From positions 65,842,170 through 65,906,169 of the forward strand of contig OY757904.1 of the NCBI GenBank assembly GCA_963585895.1: 64,000 nucleotides of DNA, read 5' to 3'. Source of the DNA: Sepioteuthis lessoniana (taxonomy: Eukaryota > Mollusca > Cephalopoda > Myopsida > Loliginidae). Positions 22,336-34,769 of this stretch are shown in pieces; position 1 is the stretch's first letter, and each line of letters opens with the position of its first letter. The notes beneath the pieces were generated by a model. It was not told the DNA's origin. It saw only the letters and a list, made by a program, of their open reading frames with translations, and searched no databases. The position numbers and the translations under genes are program-made.

Positions 22336-23510
22336 ATCATTTTTTTTTTTAAGTTAGGTTAATTCATTGATAGGGATTCATCGTTTATTCCTTAGTGTTC
22401 ATAGCTGAACGATCTGAAAAAGAAGAGTCGTAATCAAAAAACATCTGAAAAAATGCAATTGCCGAAGGAAGCTTATATTGTTGTTATATGCTTCTAATAT
22501 ATCATGGTCGATGATAATACAGCACGCTTATCACTCTTTCACTAATAGCTCAAATGCATACCTCGTTCCGTAACTTTTTTGATAGACTTCATATATATAT
22601 TTATATAGTATACGAAAATCCGAGAGAATTCTTCAATAAACCTAATAAAAATTAGATGCATATATTTTGATTTTAGAATATATGATACCCTTCAGCGAGT
22701 ATTGGATTAATTAAACATATCCTCTAAATATCATCAAATATTTATTATGAGATACTATGATACATAAAGGTAGATTATGATTAAGGAAACATATCCTCTA
22801 AATATTAACACATCATGTATAGTTTATTGTGAGATAATATTAACTTAAAATTCATAAACATAACTGATATGAATATCATAGAGATGATTAATTGATTAGA
22901 TATCTATTTTGCTTAAAACTATTTGGAAATGTTGTGTATTTCAGTCAGTTCCATATGAATTAAAATGTCTTCATAAATAAATAGTATGTCTTTTGCTTGA
23001 ATATTCCAAAACCCCCAAAATATGTTAAGTTATAAGTCGCCAGAGGCAGAGTTCTCTTACAAATGGGATTTTTGGTAAAATTATAACAGAAGTACATTAA
23101 GCCAGCATGTTTGTTCTGTGTGAAGCATACTGCAGGGAAACTATAATTTTCAAGAGGTCTTTAGCTTCACTCGGATTTATTGCTCCCGCCTGTAGCACAT
23201 TGTAAGGCTTTGAGCTATTTGGAGTAATCATATAGGTCCAGAGGGTAAAATCGATTTATACAACTCCTAATGTGCCACGCGGCCGTCGAAAACGACAATT
23301 CAGATTTAAATCGTGAGGAAGAAAATTGATAGCTAATGCAAATAACAAGGACCTGTCATAATTATTTCCCAAGACTTAGTTTTTAATTTATAAAATGAGT
23401 TTCCAAAGATAAATTTCCATGTTTTAGCATGTTTAGAACTATACTATTGCAATAAACATAACAATAAATTTCGCGACATATATTCATAAATCATGATCTT
23501 ATATATTCTG

Positions 23511-23514
<4 letters not shown>
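22336..23514. other. Unassigned AT-rich DNA with an imperfect ~88-bp direct repeat
   Basis: ACATATCCTCTAAATAT occurs near 22713 and 22788, each followed by a related A/T-rich segment with TTATTATGAGATA or TTATTGTGAGATA. No gene seen. Confidence 0.5.

Positions 23515-23556
<42 letters not shown>
23515..23556. repeat. (TA)n microsatellite
   Basis: Uninterrupted TA repeat. Confidence 0.95.
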
Positions 23557-23558
<2 letters not shown>

Positions 23559-23654
23559 ACTCTCCCATGGATCTCAATATACTATGGCCTTGTAATTCTG
23601 TTACATATATAAGCTGTTTGATTTCACTGATAGTCTAAATAAAACCACCCATTT

Positions 23655-26500
23655 AGATTATAAAAGGAGAAAGTCACTTGATACCCCAGCAGTGAACCTG
23701 ATGTCTTGTCCATCTTGGATGGCTTTAGAAATAGAAGGTAAGTGTCCGTGCAGCTGTTGTTTCGTGGGCTGTTGTTTCCAGGATTTGTTCAATATAGCGC
23801 GGACTATTCCTGTACAGTTTCCGTCTAGTTTTGATCTGTACCTTTTGCCAGCGTCCACGTGAAGAATACGTACGGCATTATCGATACAACCGCTGCTTGG
23901 TGGAAATCCCGTTTTATTTTATCGGATAGATCAAACTTCAATATGATCGATAGCCTATCAATAGCAGTCCGCAATTTTGCTAGGCACATATTGGAATTAC
24001 TTTCAGTTGATGAGACGCTGATGCCAAAGTACGTAAATTTGTGTACTATTTTCAGAGGACCACCAAAAAGAATAGAGTTAGATCTTTCTCGATTCAATCA
24101 CATATATTCCATTTTGTTTGCGTTCTCGTGGAGGCCAATGCCTTTTGCTGCTTACTCCAGGATACGCAGCATAGATTAGGCTTTTGTAGGTGTATTTGCA
24201 AGAAGCGCTATATTGTCTGCAGAGTCTGCGTCTATTATAATTTCTATGGGATATCGTCAACTTCTTGCGTTTTTTTTTAGAGTAAAGCCATTTTCTTTTA
24301 TTAGATATATTGATGTTCGAAGTACCAAGACTAGGCAGATTATGAATTGATAGGGTGCAAATGAATCTCCTTTCAGATCTCCAGCAACAATGTCGAAGAA
24401 GTCTGTGTCTTCGTCTGGTGAGAGAACCTTGATGTTCGTGTTTCTATAGAGCTTCATTGCGACAGTAGCAGTTTCTTTGGGGAGACCATAATCTAGAAGT
24501 ATTTGCTACATCTTCACTCTGTGTATGGAACCAATGCCTAAAATAATCTACAAGGAGTAATGTTGACTTGATATTTTCTGCTCGAACTCCTTCTATATTC
24601 GAAGGATTGTAAGAATCCGTGATATTGTCGATCGATTTCTCCGACATCCATTATGATTTTTCCAAATAATTTCTAAATGTCAAGTTCGATGCGATTGTGA
24701 AGGGCAATATAAACCTTAGCAGTTATAGAAGTAATAGTTACCCCTCGGTTGTTTTTGGTGATTCCAAACTCAAATTATTAGGGAAGGTGGGGATGCAGCC
24801 TTTATCCTTTTCTCTGTTGTGCTTTGTTTGATGACGGCGTTGCTAAATCAAAGTAGTAAGTTACTAAATTCACTTATCTTCCATACTTCTGATGATATTT
24901 CGTAAAGGCCAGCATTTTTTTTTTTACTTTTAATTCTTATCATTATTACGTTAAGTTTTTTCTCAAGTAAACTGTCCTAATTTGATGTCTAGTTGGCTAT
25001 AGATAATATTTTGATAGGATTATCAGTGAAATTAGGGGAATTTCCAAGCAGATTCTTGAAATGTTCTTTCAACACCTGTCTTGGTTCTACTTCGCAGGCA
25101 GCTTTTAGTTTTGACATCACGATTCTCTTCCTTTTTCTCCTTTCATCTACTGTTTGCCATCCTATCCGTGACTGTCTTTCATCTATCGACTTTCTTGAAT
25201 TATTGATCTGACCTTGAAGACACTCTTTATGTTCCTTTTGATATGTGTTAGTTCTCTAAGTGTCTTCTTAACTTTTTGCGTGTTCACGTTTGTCGGGTTT
25301 CTTATATAAAATAAAGACGCAGTTTTCGCGTTATTTTTTTTCCATATTAATAAGAGCTCCCATTGAACACTGTATATGGCTCTTTGTTTGGTTGGTATAA
25401 ATTCTGCTGTTACTTCAATTTTGGGCATTGACGAAGTTTACGTATACGTAATTTGGAGTAAGTGTTTCACGTATCTATTGTAGAGTGTCGTGTGGGTTTC
25501 TCGCACTTACATTATATTTATTGCTAATATCTCTTGTTAATATCTTCAAAATATCTTGTTACAAGAAGACCAGCCATAGCTACTTGGCTGCTTAAGTATT
25601 CTTTCAGCGTACTCTCAGGCCTATCTTTGCTATGACAATTCTTTAAATTGGGAGATACGCTTCCCAAAGAAAAATATGCCTCATAGTTTAGAGCACTATT
25701 ATTCTATTTCTTGTATATGTAATCAATCTCTGCTTTAGAATTAATTGATTTGCTGTAAGTCCATTGTTTTCCCTTCATTTTCTGGAATTTATTATTAAGG
25801 CATCTTAGTCAGTTTTCGAGTGAGAAGTCTGCCACGTATTCCCCATTTCTGTTTGAGGATTTGTATAAGCAAAATATGTTGTTTTCGTTTTTACATATTT
25901 GAGTATTCATGTCCCAATCGATGATTAGAACAATATGTTGAGAATGCTACGGAAAAGGGAAAATATCTCTTTATAGAAGGTGATGACTTCTGTTTCATCT
26001 CTGATACCGGTAGTACTGGAGCAGGTGATTGCTGTGGGGTGTGACAGTTAAAGGAATCACACATCATTCTCAGTTGTATTTTCTCGATGCTATTTAGTGA
26101 TTTTAGGGCCCATGGACATTCCGACCCCTCCCGTGAAAGCATTGACGGATATTTTCCTTGTAAATACCAAGACAAACTTCTTTCAACTGCCAGTATCATG
26201 GTATTTTTTTCAAATTCGATAAAATGATATGAATGTTCTTGTACGCATACAGTGCTTATATTATGCTATGCTGATAAGCCAGTCAGCTCAGGTAACAGGT
26301 CAATTCTATTTAAAGTTCTAACGTTAAATGTTGCTCGGTTTACCGTCTTTTTGTATCTCAGTAAGTTTTGTTTGGCTTTAGGTTTGAGTTCTGTATTTGA
26401 TTTTTTTAACTCTGGGACTAAAGTTCCAACTTCAAAGGTAAGCTGGCTTGGAAATGGCGTGAATTAGAGTCATGGCCATCTTTCCTTTGCTGTGTTTTAT
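23655..26500 (-). pseudogene. RTE-like LINE pseudogene, long (endonuclease + reverse transcriptase)
   Basis: Read on the minus strand, the order fits a full LINE ORF2. An AP-endonuclease start (ATFNVRTLNRIDLLPELTG, near 26350-26290) and ALKSLNSIEKIQ near 26090 come first, then the linker, then RT blocks. These include GLYEISSEVW near 24910, FDIVAGDLKGDSFAPYQF near 24370 (motif B; the usual form is LQGD), and DADSADNIALLANTP near 24200-24240, where the catalytic YADD is SADN. The C-terminal SKLDGNCTGIVRAILNKSW lies near 23800. Frames break many times. The true 3' terminus with its GAT-type tail is missing. Known: RT needs both motif-C aspartates, so this copy is dead. Confidence 0.85.
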
Positions 26501-26548
26501 CCCGCTTGTATAACTATTAATACTAACTTCATATTCCCTTTTGTCTGT

Positions 26549-29320
26549 ATTATAATAATTTTTACTCCTTGAGAGTTTTTCACGTCTCCTCAAGTCTCCA
26601 GGACACCTCAAAGTATTTTGGCTGATCTTAACAATGCAGTAGTTTGAATTGTCTCAATTCATCCTCTTATTTCCAAGTTCTCTTGTCCCATTGCCAGTCC
26701 TTTGGTGACTGCATCAGGAGCACCAATTTACAATTGGTATAATCATCACTTTCATGTTCCATAGTTTTTTTTTAATTCCTTAGTAATATCGAGGTACTAA
26801 CCATTATTTCCCTTTCTTTCAACTTTATGCTGTGGTCAACCAGGAAAGCAAAGTCCTTAATTCTGCAAGTTATCTTTGTTTGTTGATTATTATAAGGTCT
26901 GGTCGTCTGGCCGTTAGTAAGTACCCGTTTGTAATTCAAAGTTTCATAGGAGTTTGTACATCTCATTCCGCAAGAGGGATTCTGGGTTGTGCACATACAA
27001 TTTATTCGTATAGTCAAATTTAAATTTCTTGCACATTTATCGGAGGATCAACTTGCCCACCGGGTTGTGTCAAGTCCTATAACATTTCAGTGCTAATTTG
27101 CTGCATTTGCTTATTATGTGATTGATCGTTTCATCTCAATCGAAAACTAGCCTACAATTGTTGTTTTGTTGCGTCTTGTTTTGAAATGATTGGTTATTAT
27201 GAGGTTGTTTTAAGCTGCTATTAGGAGAAATCCAGTTTCTCTCTTAAGGTTTCCTTTTCCAAGCAACGACCAGGTTTTTCTCGTGAGATGTTGCTTATTA
27301 GTCGCGTAAAATGCCCTAAGAGTTGTTTTTCTTTCCATTTTTGTTTTCTGACTAGTTTCATTCTGTTGGTCCTCATGTCACAGTATAGTTTCTGGTGGCT
27401 GTAATCAGTCTTCCTCAGGTCTTTTCTAAGTAGCCTTCAAGACGTTGTATCGATGCGATAACGTTGTTTTTAATGCTGACAAGTCAGTTTTTTTTTTCTG
27501 GACACAAAGTGTGTCAATTTCATCTCTGGGGTGTAATGCATTATGCATGGTCATTAGTTTTCTTGGTCAATTTCTTTAAGTTATTCTCTGGTTCAGTTCA
27601 AGAATGGCCCCGAATATAAACCCAGGAATGTATTCCTTTGACAAGGTTTCAGCATTATAGTTTTGTCTCGAGTAACTTTCTGGTTCACCTGAGATGCTCT
27701 TTCTTAATTCTTTTTTACATTTTCACTTGTTCGATGGTGTCAGCTTCCAATATTTCCAAGTATTTGATTCATTTCCTTTATCCGAGCCTTTTATTTTTTT
27801 TTCTTTATTTGTTAGTTTCAACTGTCCGTCAGATGTCGTTTGCCGTTTTCCATCGCTAGCATTGCATTTTTTATTTCGAATTCCATCTCTATGTCCTGAC
27901 TTCATTTTATAACTGCATGTATCAGAATTTCACGTTCTTCTTCCTTTTTTACAAACAGGTTAATGCCGTCCATGTACATTAGGCAATTGGTATTTTCCTA
28001 CGATTTACTGAGTTTATATAAGGCCGTGCATTTCCTGAGTATATGGCTGAGTAGCATCATTGTAATTATAAATAGTAATGATGATTGTGCATCTTTTTGG
28101 AATATAGCTCTTTGGATTGGGTCATCGCTTAAGCTAAGTTTTTCCCTCCTGCTATCAATTCCACTTTCAAGGTTTTCATGGTTTTCTCTATAAACTATAT
28201 GACTTCATCTAATATTTGGTACATTTTGAAGTAGTTTATTATCCAGCTTCGCGGGGCCATATCATATGACTTTTTGTAGTCAATCCAGGCCATAGTTCGA
28301 AGTTTCCGTCTCATGCTTTAGTTAAGAAAGTGCTCATCATGTAGAATTGATATCCTGTTCATGTAGATTATTTTCAGCATCCTTTCTGATCGTCAGTTAA
28401 CAAACTGCAGCTTTCCTTTGGTCATCCATTTAGATACGTTTGCTTCTTGTGTAGGTATCCATTCATTTCGGGTGCATGTCAGTCATGAACTGCGATTAAA
28501 TTCTAGAACGAGAATCCATATATGCCATCATGGATTGGTGTTTTCCAATTTGATTTCTTTAAGTGTGGTTCTGAGTAAATCTATGTGTTTTTCCGCTTTT
28601 AGTCCTTCTTTGAGTCCTTCTAAGCCTTTTGCTATGTCGGCTTGTTTACTATGTTCTCTTGGGGGCCATATTTTACTTGAAAATTGTTCAGCTTCTTTTG
28701 CATCGGATTGTTAGTATATTTTTGTGTCATTTCTACCAACTTGTTGGAAGAATTTTCTTTTGTTGTTTTGGAACGTCCGGTTTTGTATTATTTTACCCTT
28801 TCTCGAGATCGTTTTAATCTTCCCTCTTTTGCCAGTGCTTTCAGGTTTATTTTCTTAAGTTGCCTTATCATATTTTCTGGTGTTGTTTTTTCTTTTCGTC
28901 TCAACATGTTAAAATATTTTCCTTTGTTTTATCATTCTTGCCTGTTTTCGAAAATGTATTTTCTGCGTTTTTAATCGGATTTCCCATTCAGGTTTTGATT
29001 TTTGATCGTTTTGTTTTCTCTCAAAGTAATTTTGCGCCTGCATAAACTAGTTTATTTGATTTGGTCATGTTTTTTGCTGATATATACTTTAGATTTATTT
29101 TTTCCGTTTTCATACTGAATGTTATCTATTCTATGTTTCTTAATGATGATAAGGTAATATATTTTCATTCATAATTCTCTTTAAGTTATCTAAATTTCTA
29201 TTTTATTCTTGTTTTAGTGTTTGCTCTGAGTTGTTTGGGTGTGCGATGTTTCTATTTTCAGAAGTTGGTGGATCATTTCGGTTGGACAGTTCTTGTTCGT
29301 CAGTACTTCATAAAATGAAA
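26549..29320 (-). pseudogene. Dong/R4-like LINE pseudogene, long (RT to 3' end)
   Basis: The 3' end on the minus strand is at a short (TAA)-type tail (26549-26558). Going upstream come the 3' UTR, a degenerate zinc/endonuclease region (27000-27180), a decayed SRKEGGRG region near 27500, motif C as LMYMDGIN (27965-27976; expected YMDD, D to G), and motif A AWIDYKKSYDMAPRSWI (28253-28293, both aspartates present). An N-terminal stretch with NKLVYAGAKLL lies near 29040. Many frameshifts. It lies 50 bp from the 5' end of the RTE-like LINE, in the same orientation. The 5' end is uncertain. Confidence 0.8.
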
Positions 29321-29349
29321 CGTTTTATATAAATGATTTATAATATCAT

Positions 29350-30096
29350 TGTCACGTGATAGCTCACGGAGACGAAGAGGTAAGACTGATACTATCCTCC
29401 CGTTGAACTAGCACTATCTAGCAGTCAAAAAGTGACCGTTAAGAGAGAATGTGGGTCACAGAGGAGATAGACCAGATGTTCGCACTTAGTAACCTCAGGT
29501 CGCCGGACATCGGAAGGGGAAAGAGAGAGAAGCCAAATGATTGGCGGGGACCCCAAACGGAAGTGGGGTTCCCTTCCCCTCAGCGGAAGTAAAGGACAAA
29601 AAAGTGAGTTTTTGAGCAAGGCTCGTGGCAGACGGACCATAGCCATTTTACTCCGGGCTGAAGACAGAAAGATTAACTGAGACATGAGAGACCCGAGTCC
29701 CTCAAGCCAGTATTAAAAACAGAACAATGTCTATTAGCCCGTGAAAGAAGAAAAATTCTCCAGTGGAACCCCGTCGAAAAAAGATAAGTAACTTTGGGGA
29801 CATTTTTCCTTTACACCCAAATTTCGTTTACCACTCTCTCTCTCTATCAATTTGAAGAAGGACAAAAGTCAGAAAAGACGTTTATATTCGTGGACTGTCC
29901 AATTATATGTTTTTGACACTCTGAATGTGTATATATAAGTAGTAAAGGATTTTATGTATTTTCATTTTACCATGTGGTCTATGTTGTTACTTCATGCTTT
30001 CTTTCCAGCTTCTATTCGCCTTATGTTATCTTGTTTTAAATTGTCCTATTAATTCCTAAAGTATCACACGGGAAACCGGAGTTGCCGATTACTACA
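29350..30096. mobile_element. Possible LTR, unconfirmed
   Basis: The segment is GC-richer than its surroundings, begins TGTCACGTGATAGCTC and ends GCCGATTACTACA (TG...CA). It contains a TATA-like TGTATATATAAG at about 29926. Flanks (ATCAT and ATATT) do not form a clean TSD, and I see no other copy in the window. The 86-codon minus-strand frame at 29425-29685 lies within it, without a recognisable domain. Confidence 0.35.
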
Positions 30097-30386
30097 ATAT
30101 TAATATTATTACAACTAAAACCTATAGGCTCATTATCTTCCATTGTCTCGGGGAAGGAAGAAAGCTGCCTGGTGGGTGTGTGATAGTGTGAAATTTGGAA
30201 CCCCTTGCCAGCGGCGGTCAGTCTGGTCCTAAATTATTCCCTCACGTAATATGCTAGTTCTTATCTGCCTGAGAGAAGAACTCTGAACAGGACTTATTAT
30301 GTAGGGGATCAAGTGCCAACCTGCCCCGTCTTCACACGTGCGAAAATAAGGTCCCGTTTTTGGATTTTAGACGATTTGCCGTCACA
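30097..30386. other. Unassigned, moderately GC-rich DNA
   Basis: It contains ACCCCTTGCCAGCGGCGGTC. Possibly part of the same element as 29350-30096, but nothing recognisable. Confidence 0.3.
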
Positions 30387-31005
30387 ATCATCATCATGTC
30401 GTGCGGCCAACACGGATATCCCTGACCCTCTCTCTCCACGTCTCCCTATCATTCATCGCCTCTGGCAGGTCTTCAGGGTTACATCCCGTATCACCACATA
30501 GCTGCTGTATGTATGTTCGAGCTGGTCGTCCTGCTTTTGATTGGCCATATGCGGGGGTCCACAGGAGCACATCACTTATGATCTCGTCTTTGCTCTTCCA
30601 TCAGTGTCCGACATGTCTGGTTCGTCTAGCTTGGATAGTTTTCGTAATAGGTGGTAGGTGACCGTACAGTTGGTGCCTTGTGGGGTGTTGCAGCCAGGAC
30701 TTGTTCAATATTGCTCGCAACATTCTTGTATAATTGCCGTCGAGCTTCTTTTTCAGCCGTTTAGTCAGCGTCCAAGTAGTGAATCCATATAGCAGTATCG
30801 ACACGACCGCAGCCTGGAAGAAACTGCGTTTCATTTTATCGGTCAGGTTTGATTTCCATATGATCGAAAACCTATCGATAGCTGTCCATGCCTTCGTTAG
30901 CCGTGTGTCGATGTCTTTTTCGGTTTATGAGACGCTGCTTGCTAGGTAGGTGAATTTGTCAACCAGTTTCAGAGAGTTTCCGTCTAGTGTGGAGATATCA
31001 CCTTT
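30387..31005 (-). pseudogene. RTE-like LINE, 3' end fragment
   Basis: The minus-strand frame 30601-30834 reads KRSFFQAAVVSILLYGFTTW, then KKLDGNYTRMLRAILNKSW and a QLYGHLPPITKTIQ block. After a frame break it continues with DVLLWTP and AGRPARTYIQQLC to a (ATG)n-type tail at 30387-30397. A stop interrupts the block upstream of TEKDIDTRLTKAW. 5'-truncated just after the RT motif C region. Confidence 0.85.
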
Positions 31006-32189
31006 CATTATTTTAATAGACTATTATTATACTGGTAGAAAACGTAATTATTTTACTGGTAGAAAACGTGCGTAACTCATTCATTTTTAAAATTCTTGTT
31101 CTTTTTAATCATCATTTACTCAGTATCACATTATCGTGTTTTTCAATAAAAAAAAAAAAAACATTCATTAGCATAGCAATTTTCCATGCAAAGAAACTTA
31201 ACTAAATATAGAAATATATGTTAACTTCTTCTATTGAAAAAGAGAAGTTATATTTTCTATTTTCATGTTTTTATTGTTCTTTTTTCAATCTATTCTATAA
31301 TGATTACATCTTCATTCACAGTTCTTTTCATTCAGAACTGTTGAAAACAATTGTTCAACTGTTAAATGTAAGCATCATATCCACAAGACATGTTCCAAGG
31401 TTTTCCACTCAAACACTCGTGTAAAATACGGCGTAGATTGGGACGGTTTTCTTCCACTATACGAGCCCTAATGTGAAATTTTAAATACTATCTATTTTAT
31501 GTACTTTTTCATGTTTTTTGTGTCTTCTTTCTTACTTTCTTTTTTACTAGATAATATTGACCCAAGCAGTTTTTTTAATTGTTTTTTTCCTTTAGCCTGG
31601 CCTGTTTTTAAGATCAAGCAAGGAAATTCGCTTATTTAGATGAAAACAAAAATAAAAAATGAGGAATAAAATTCTTGTTTCCCTGAAGCAGAAAACTGTA
31701 ATTCGGTATTGAGTACCAGCTTAATACTTTCCGGAAAAATTCCGAATTTGATTTTGTGCCGATTCAACTGGTAATGGTTGTCTAAGGGCGAAAATCCTCT
31801 TCGACAATCACAGCTGTAGCGTGCTTTTTCATTTAATTTTTGAACACAGAAATGAAAAAAAATACATGAAAATATATTGTCTAATGCATTTTATAGGAAC
31901 AACTACTTATTGTAATTCAACATGGGTATATATCCCGTGGACAAGATTTTTAACAGCGTTCACCTTATTGAACCTATCAGTGGAGACTAATCTTTTGCAT
32001 GGTTGCAAAATATCAATTTTCCTTTAGGACGAAATAACTAACCCCTTAACATTGCATTGAGTTCATACAAGAATATACATTCCCATCACCGTCGTCATCA
32101 TCGTCATTATCATAATCAAGGCGTGATGGCAACACATATTCGTGTGTTACTTTCCTTCTCAATCCCTCCCAATTCATCGCATTCGATTA
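31006..32189. other. Unassigned AT-rich DNA
   Basis: There is a poly-A run at 31148-31160. No gene or recognised repeat. Short frames (31218-31424, 31821-32027) have no visible domains. Confidence 0.4.
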
Positions 32190-32777
32190 GAGCATTGAAT
32201 TCGCCGACTCCATCTCCCCACAAGAAATATCCTGGATATAAGACTTAACTATTTGGAGATGTTCCCATCCTGGAGCTTTAGTGGGTATGGTGTACCTCTT
32301 CATAGCTATTATTCCCAGAGCAACTCGGCCTCAGAATGGTAGTATCTGGTAAGGTCCTCTCTATGTGTAAATTAGAAAAGTTTGGTCATTTATCAGTAAG
32401 CAAAAAATGACAGATGTTAAATTGAATAATTAGTATTACATAATATTTGGAACTATTTAACTGCAAAGGAATCAGTATGTTATATAGAATTATTAGTGCT
32501 GAATAGCAATAATTGAAACAATTTAACTGAGGAAAAATTAGTTATTGTTATTACATAGGAATATTTTTAACTATTTGTCTGTGTGCCAACAAATCTTTAT
32601 TATTGAATCGAATTATTAGAGTTTAATAGCAATATTTGTAATCATTTAATTGTGCAAAAACCTAACCTCTGACTCGTATAAATTTGTTACTACAAAGTAT
32701 CTATTTATACATCTAATGTATCTATGAACAGTATTTGACATATCGACAAGAGTCGATATGTCATAAAAAAAACAACC
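32190..32777 (+). repeat. Modular SINE, copy, diverged
   Basis: It contains AATATCCTGGATATAAGACT, TCCTGGAGCTTTAGTGGGTA, CCTCTCTATGTGTAAATTAG and the terminal stem GACATATCGACAAGAGTCGA. The modules here resemble TTATTAGTGCTGAATAGCAA instead of the usual sequence, so this may be a sub-family. Confidence 0.6.
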
Positions 32778-33099
32778 ATCCAGCCTACCAAATTAGCCTG
32801 TCGGCCATCTGTTTTGGCAAGTCAAGGTAATAGTATTCAGTGTCCCTGAACACCAATGGATATCAGTTTTTGCTTGTAAGCCAAAACTGGTGTATCTATG
32901 TGTCCGAGTTCGAAAGAAAAAACGTCACTAATGATTTAGTTTTTACTTTACCAGCAGTACTTGCATATTTTTCTCGTCTTGCATGAATAATTTGTGCGAT
33001 TAGAGATACGTGTCTGAGAGTTGCTTCCAGATTTTTTTTAAAACGGTATACTACATCCTTATGATGTTCCTATCCAGCTTTTTCTGCATGCCTTTAGTT
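32778..33099. other. Unassigned DNA
   Basis: Nothing recognised between two SINE copies. Confidence 0.4.
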
Positions 33100-33584
33100 T
33101 GCAAACGAGTGGTGAAACTATACAATAGTGCTGATACTGATTGAACTTTGGGAAATGCGGCCTACCCCATCATTGCCATCGTTCCCAGATCCAATCTGGC
33201 ACAGAGTAGTAGCATCTGATAGGGTCAAATGGATCAAATGGTACTAAACTGTGTACTTATGCTTAAAGGAATTGCATGAAATAAAACTGTTCTGACTGTG
33301 AAACTCAACTTTCTATTATCCTATTTTTTTTTTAAGATAGAACTTTTTTACATTTAACTGTTTGTAAAAGAAAACCATATTTTACTAAACTGAATTGTTT
33401 GAATTAGAACTGTTTGACTAAACTGAAGAGCTTTAAATAGAAATATTTTTGACAATTAATCTGTGTACTTATGCTATACTGAATTTTTTTTTAAATAGAA
33501 CCGTGTATTTGTGTAAAAATGGATTTGCCATGAAATACATGACAAAAGTTGATATACCATTAAACCCAAACAAACAAACAAAAC
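33100..33584 (+). repeat. Modular SINE, copy
   Basis: The conserved phrases CCATCATTGCCATCGTTCCC, TAGTAGCATCTGATAGGGTC and repeated AACTGAATTGTTTGAATTAG modules end in GCCATGAAATACATG and an (AAAC)n-like tail. The head is decayed. Confidence 0.7.
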
Positions 33585-33824
33585 TTAAATTCTGGACGAG
33601 TTTGTGAGCATTTTACATAGGCCCAATTCCCGTGACAATAAGTATGAATCCATACTTATTGTCAAGTATCGATAAACACCACCACGTCAATGGTTTTACA
33701 CAGGGCAGAATTTTCTTTAACTTTGGCAAGGCAACTGGTCTAAGTGAAGAAAACTTTGAACAAACCGCTTACATACTCCACTTATAAAATAGATATTGAG
33801 TCGCATCATGCTCGTGCGGAGAAG

Positions 33825-33826
<2 letters not shown>
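33585..33826 (+). repeat. tRNA-headed SINE fragment with a hairpin insertion
   Basis: It starts at TTCTGGACGAG (just after the B box) and runs through TTTACATAGGCCCAATTCCC, GGCAAGGCAACTGGTCTAAG and ATGCTCGTGCGGAGAAG, directly into a TA array. Inside, at 33633-33664, is a perfect 14-bp-arm palindrome, followed by a short RTE-LINE-like sequence at 33670-33692. Confidence 0.7.

Positions 33827-33876
<50 letters not shown>
33826..33876. repeat. (TA)n microsatellite at a SINE 3' end
   Basis: The array follows the last recognised SINE base directly. Confidence 0.95.
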
Positions 33877-33878
<2 letters not shown>

Positions 33879-34459
33879 TCATTGCCGCAGTTGTAAACAC
33901 TCTAAAACTATACAGTGTGGCTATTTTTTATTATTTTTCAACTCTCCACCATATGAGATTGTTTTACACATTATCAAACGAAAATGTGGGAATATTTTTC
34001 ACTTTAACACATTTTGCTTTTCATGTTAAAGTTTTTGACATTTTGGTTAGCATTTCTTTGGTTTGTTTTGGTATATTTATTTAATGGCATATCAGCTACT
34101 GATGGGTTATTTAATGCCGGAACTTGTTTGATTTGTAAATGCTTAATTGTAATAACTATATTTTCAATGCACCATTCTATCTTTTATTTTTCCTTTTTTA
34201 TATTTGTATAGCTTCAGTTATTTCAGTTTCATACTAATCTAGGTACTGGTAAATGCATTCTTAAATATTCATTTCTAATACTAAATACAGAGTCACAACT
34301 ATGCTTTAAAGTAACCATTCTTATTTAACAGTTCTTTGAACTCATCAGTATGGTTTAGAGTATTCTCTTTAAAAAGCTATAATTTGCTAGAACTTATACG
34401 GTTTGAAGTAATTACAGATAATATTCATCACGGAAAAGTAAAAGTCTCAAATAACTTGC
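33877..34459. other. Unassigned AT-rich DNA
   Basis: No gene or recognised repeat. Confidence 0.4.
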
Positions 34460-34742
34460 GACATATAATGGTTATCGTCGCAGGAAATGGACACGGCGAC
34501 ACGAGTTCAAATCCTGGACGAGACTGACTGCGTTTCACATAGCACTAATACCCTTGGGAAAGGTATGAATCCAAATATTCTCCCTCCAGCTATGGGTAGA
34601 TAGTAGGAGAGACTTGGTTCTTCAGCCTTGGTGAGGCAACTAGTCTAGGAGAAGGAAAACTCTGAATTCAAACCTGTTAAACTCCGCTTAAAAACTGACC
34701 TTGTGTCATATCCTGCCCGAGCGGAGGGGTTGGGTAAATATG
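34460..34742 (+). repeat. tRNA-headed SINE, well preserved
   Basis: The head ATATAATGGTTATCGTCGCA and B-box-like GAGTTCAAATCCTGGACG (about 34503-34520) resemble a Pol III internal promoter. It ends CCCGAGCGGAGGGGTTGGGT. Near-matching flanks ATAACTTGC (34451-34459) and ATAATTTGC (34743-34751) look like a TSD with one change. The copy at 56418-56708 is the same family in opposite orientation. Confidence 0.85.
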
Positions 34743-34769
34743 ATAATTTGCTACATACGTTTAAGCCAT

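Noticed and set aside
29350..30096. Third confirmed solo LTR
   Set aside because: Ends are TG...CA but flanks do not match; left as an unconfirmed candidate only.
34503..34520. tRNA gene (B-box GAGTTCAAATCC)
   Set aside because: It belongs to a SINE; no cloverleaf acceptor stem was found around it. The same holds for 19460-19476 and 56.65 kb.
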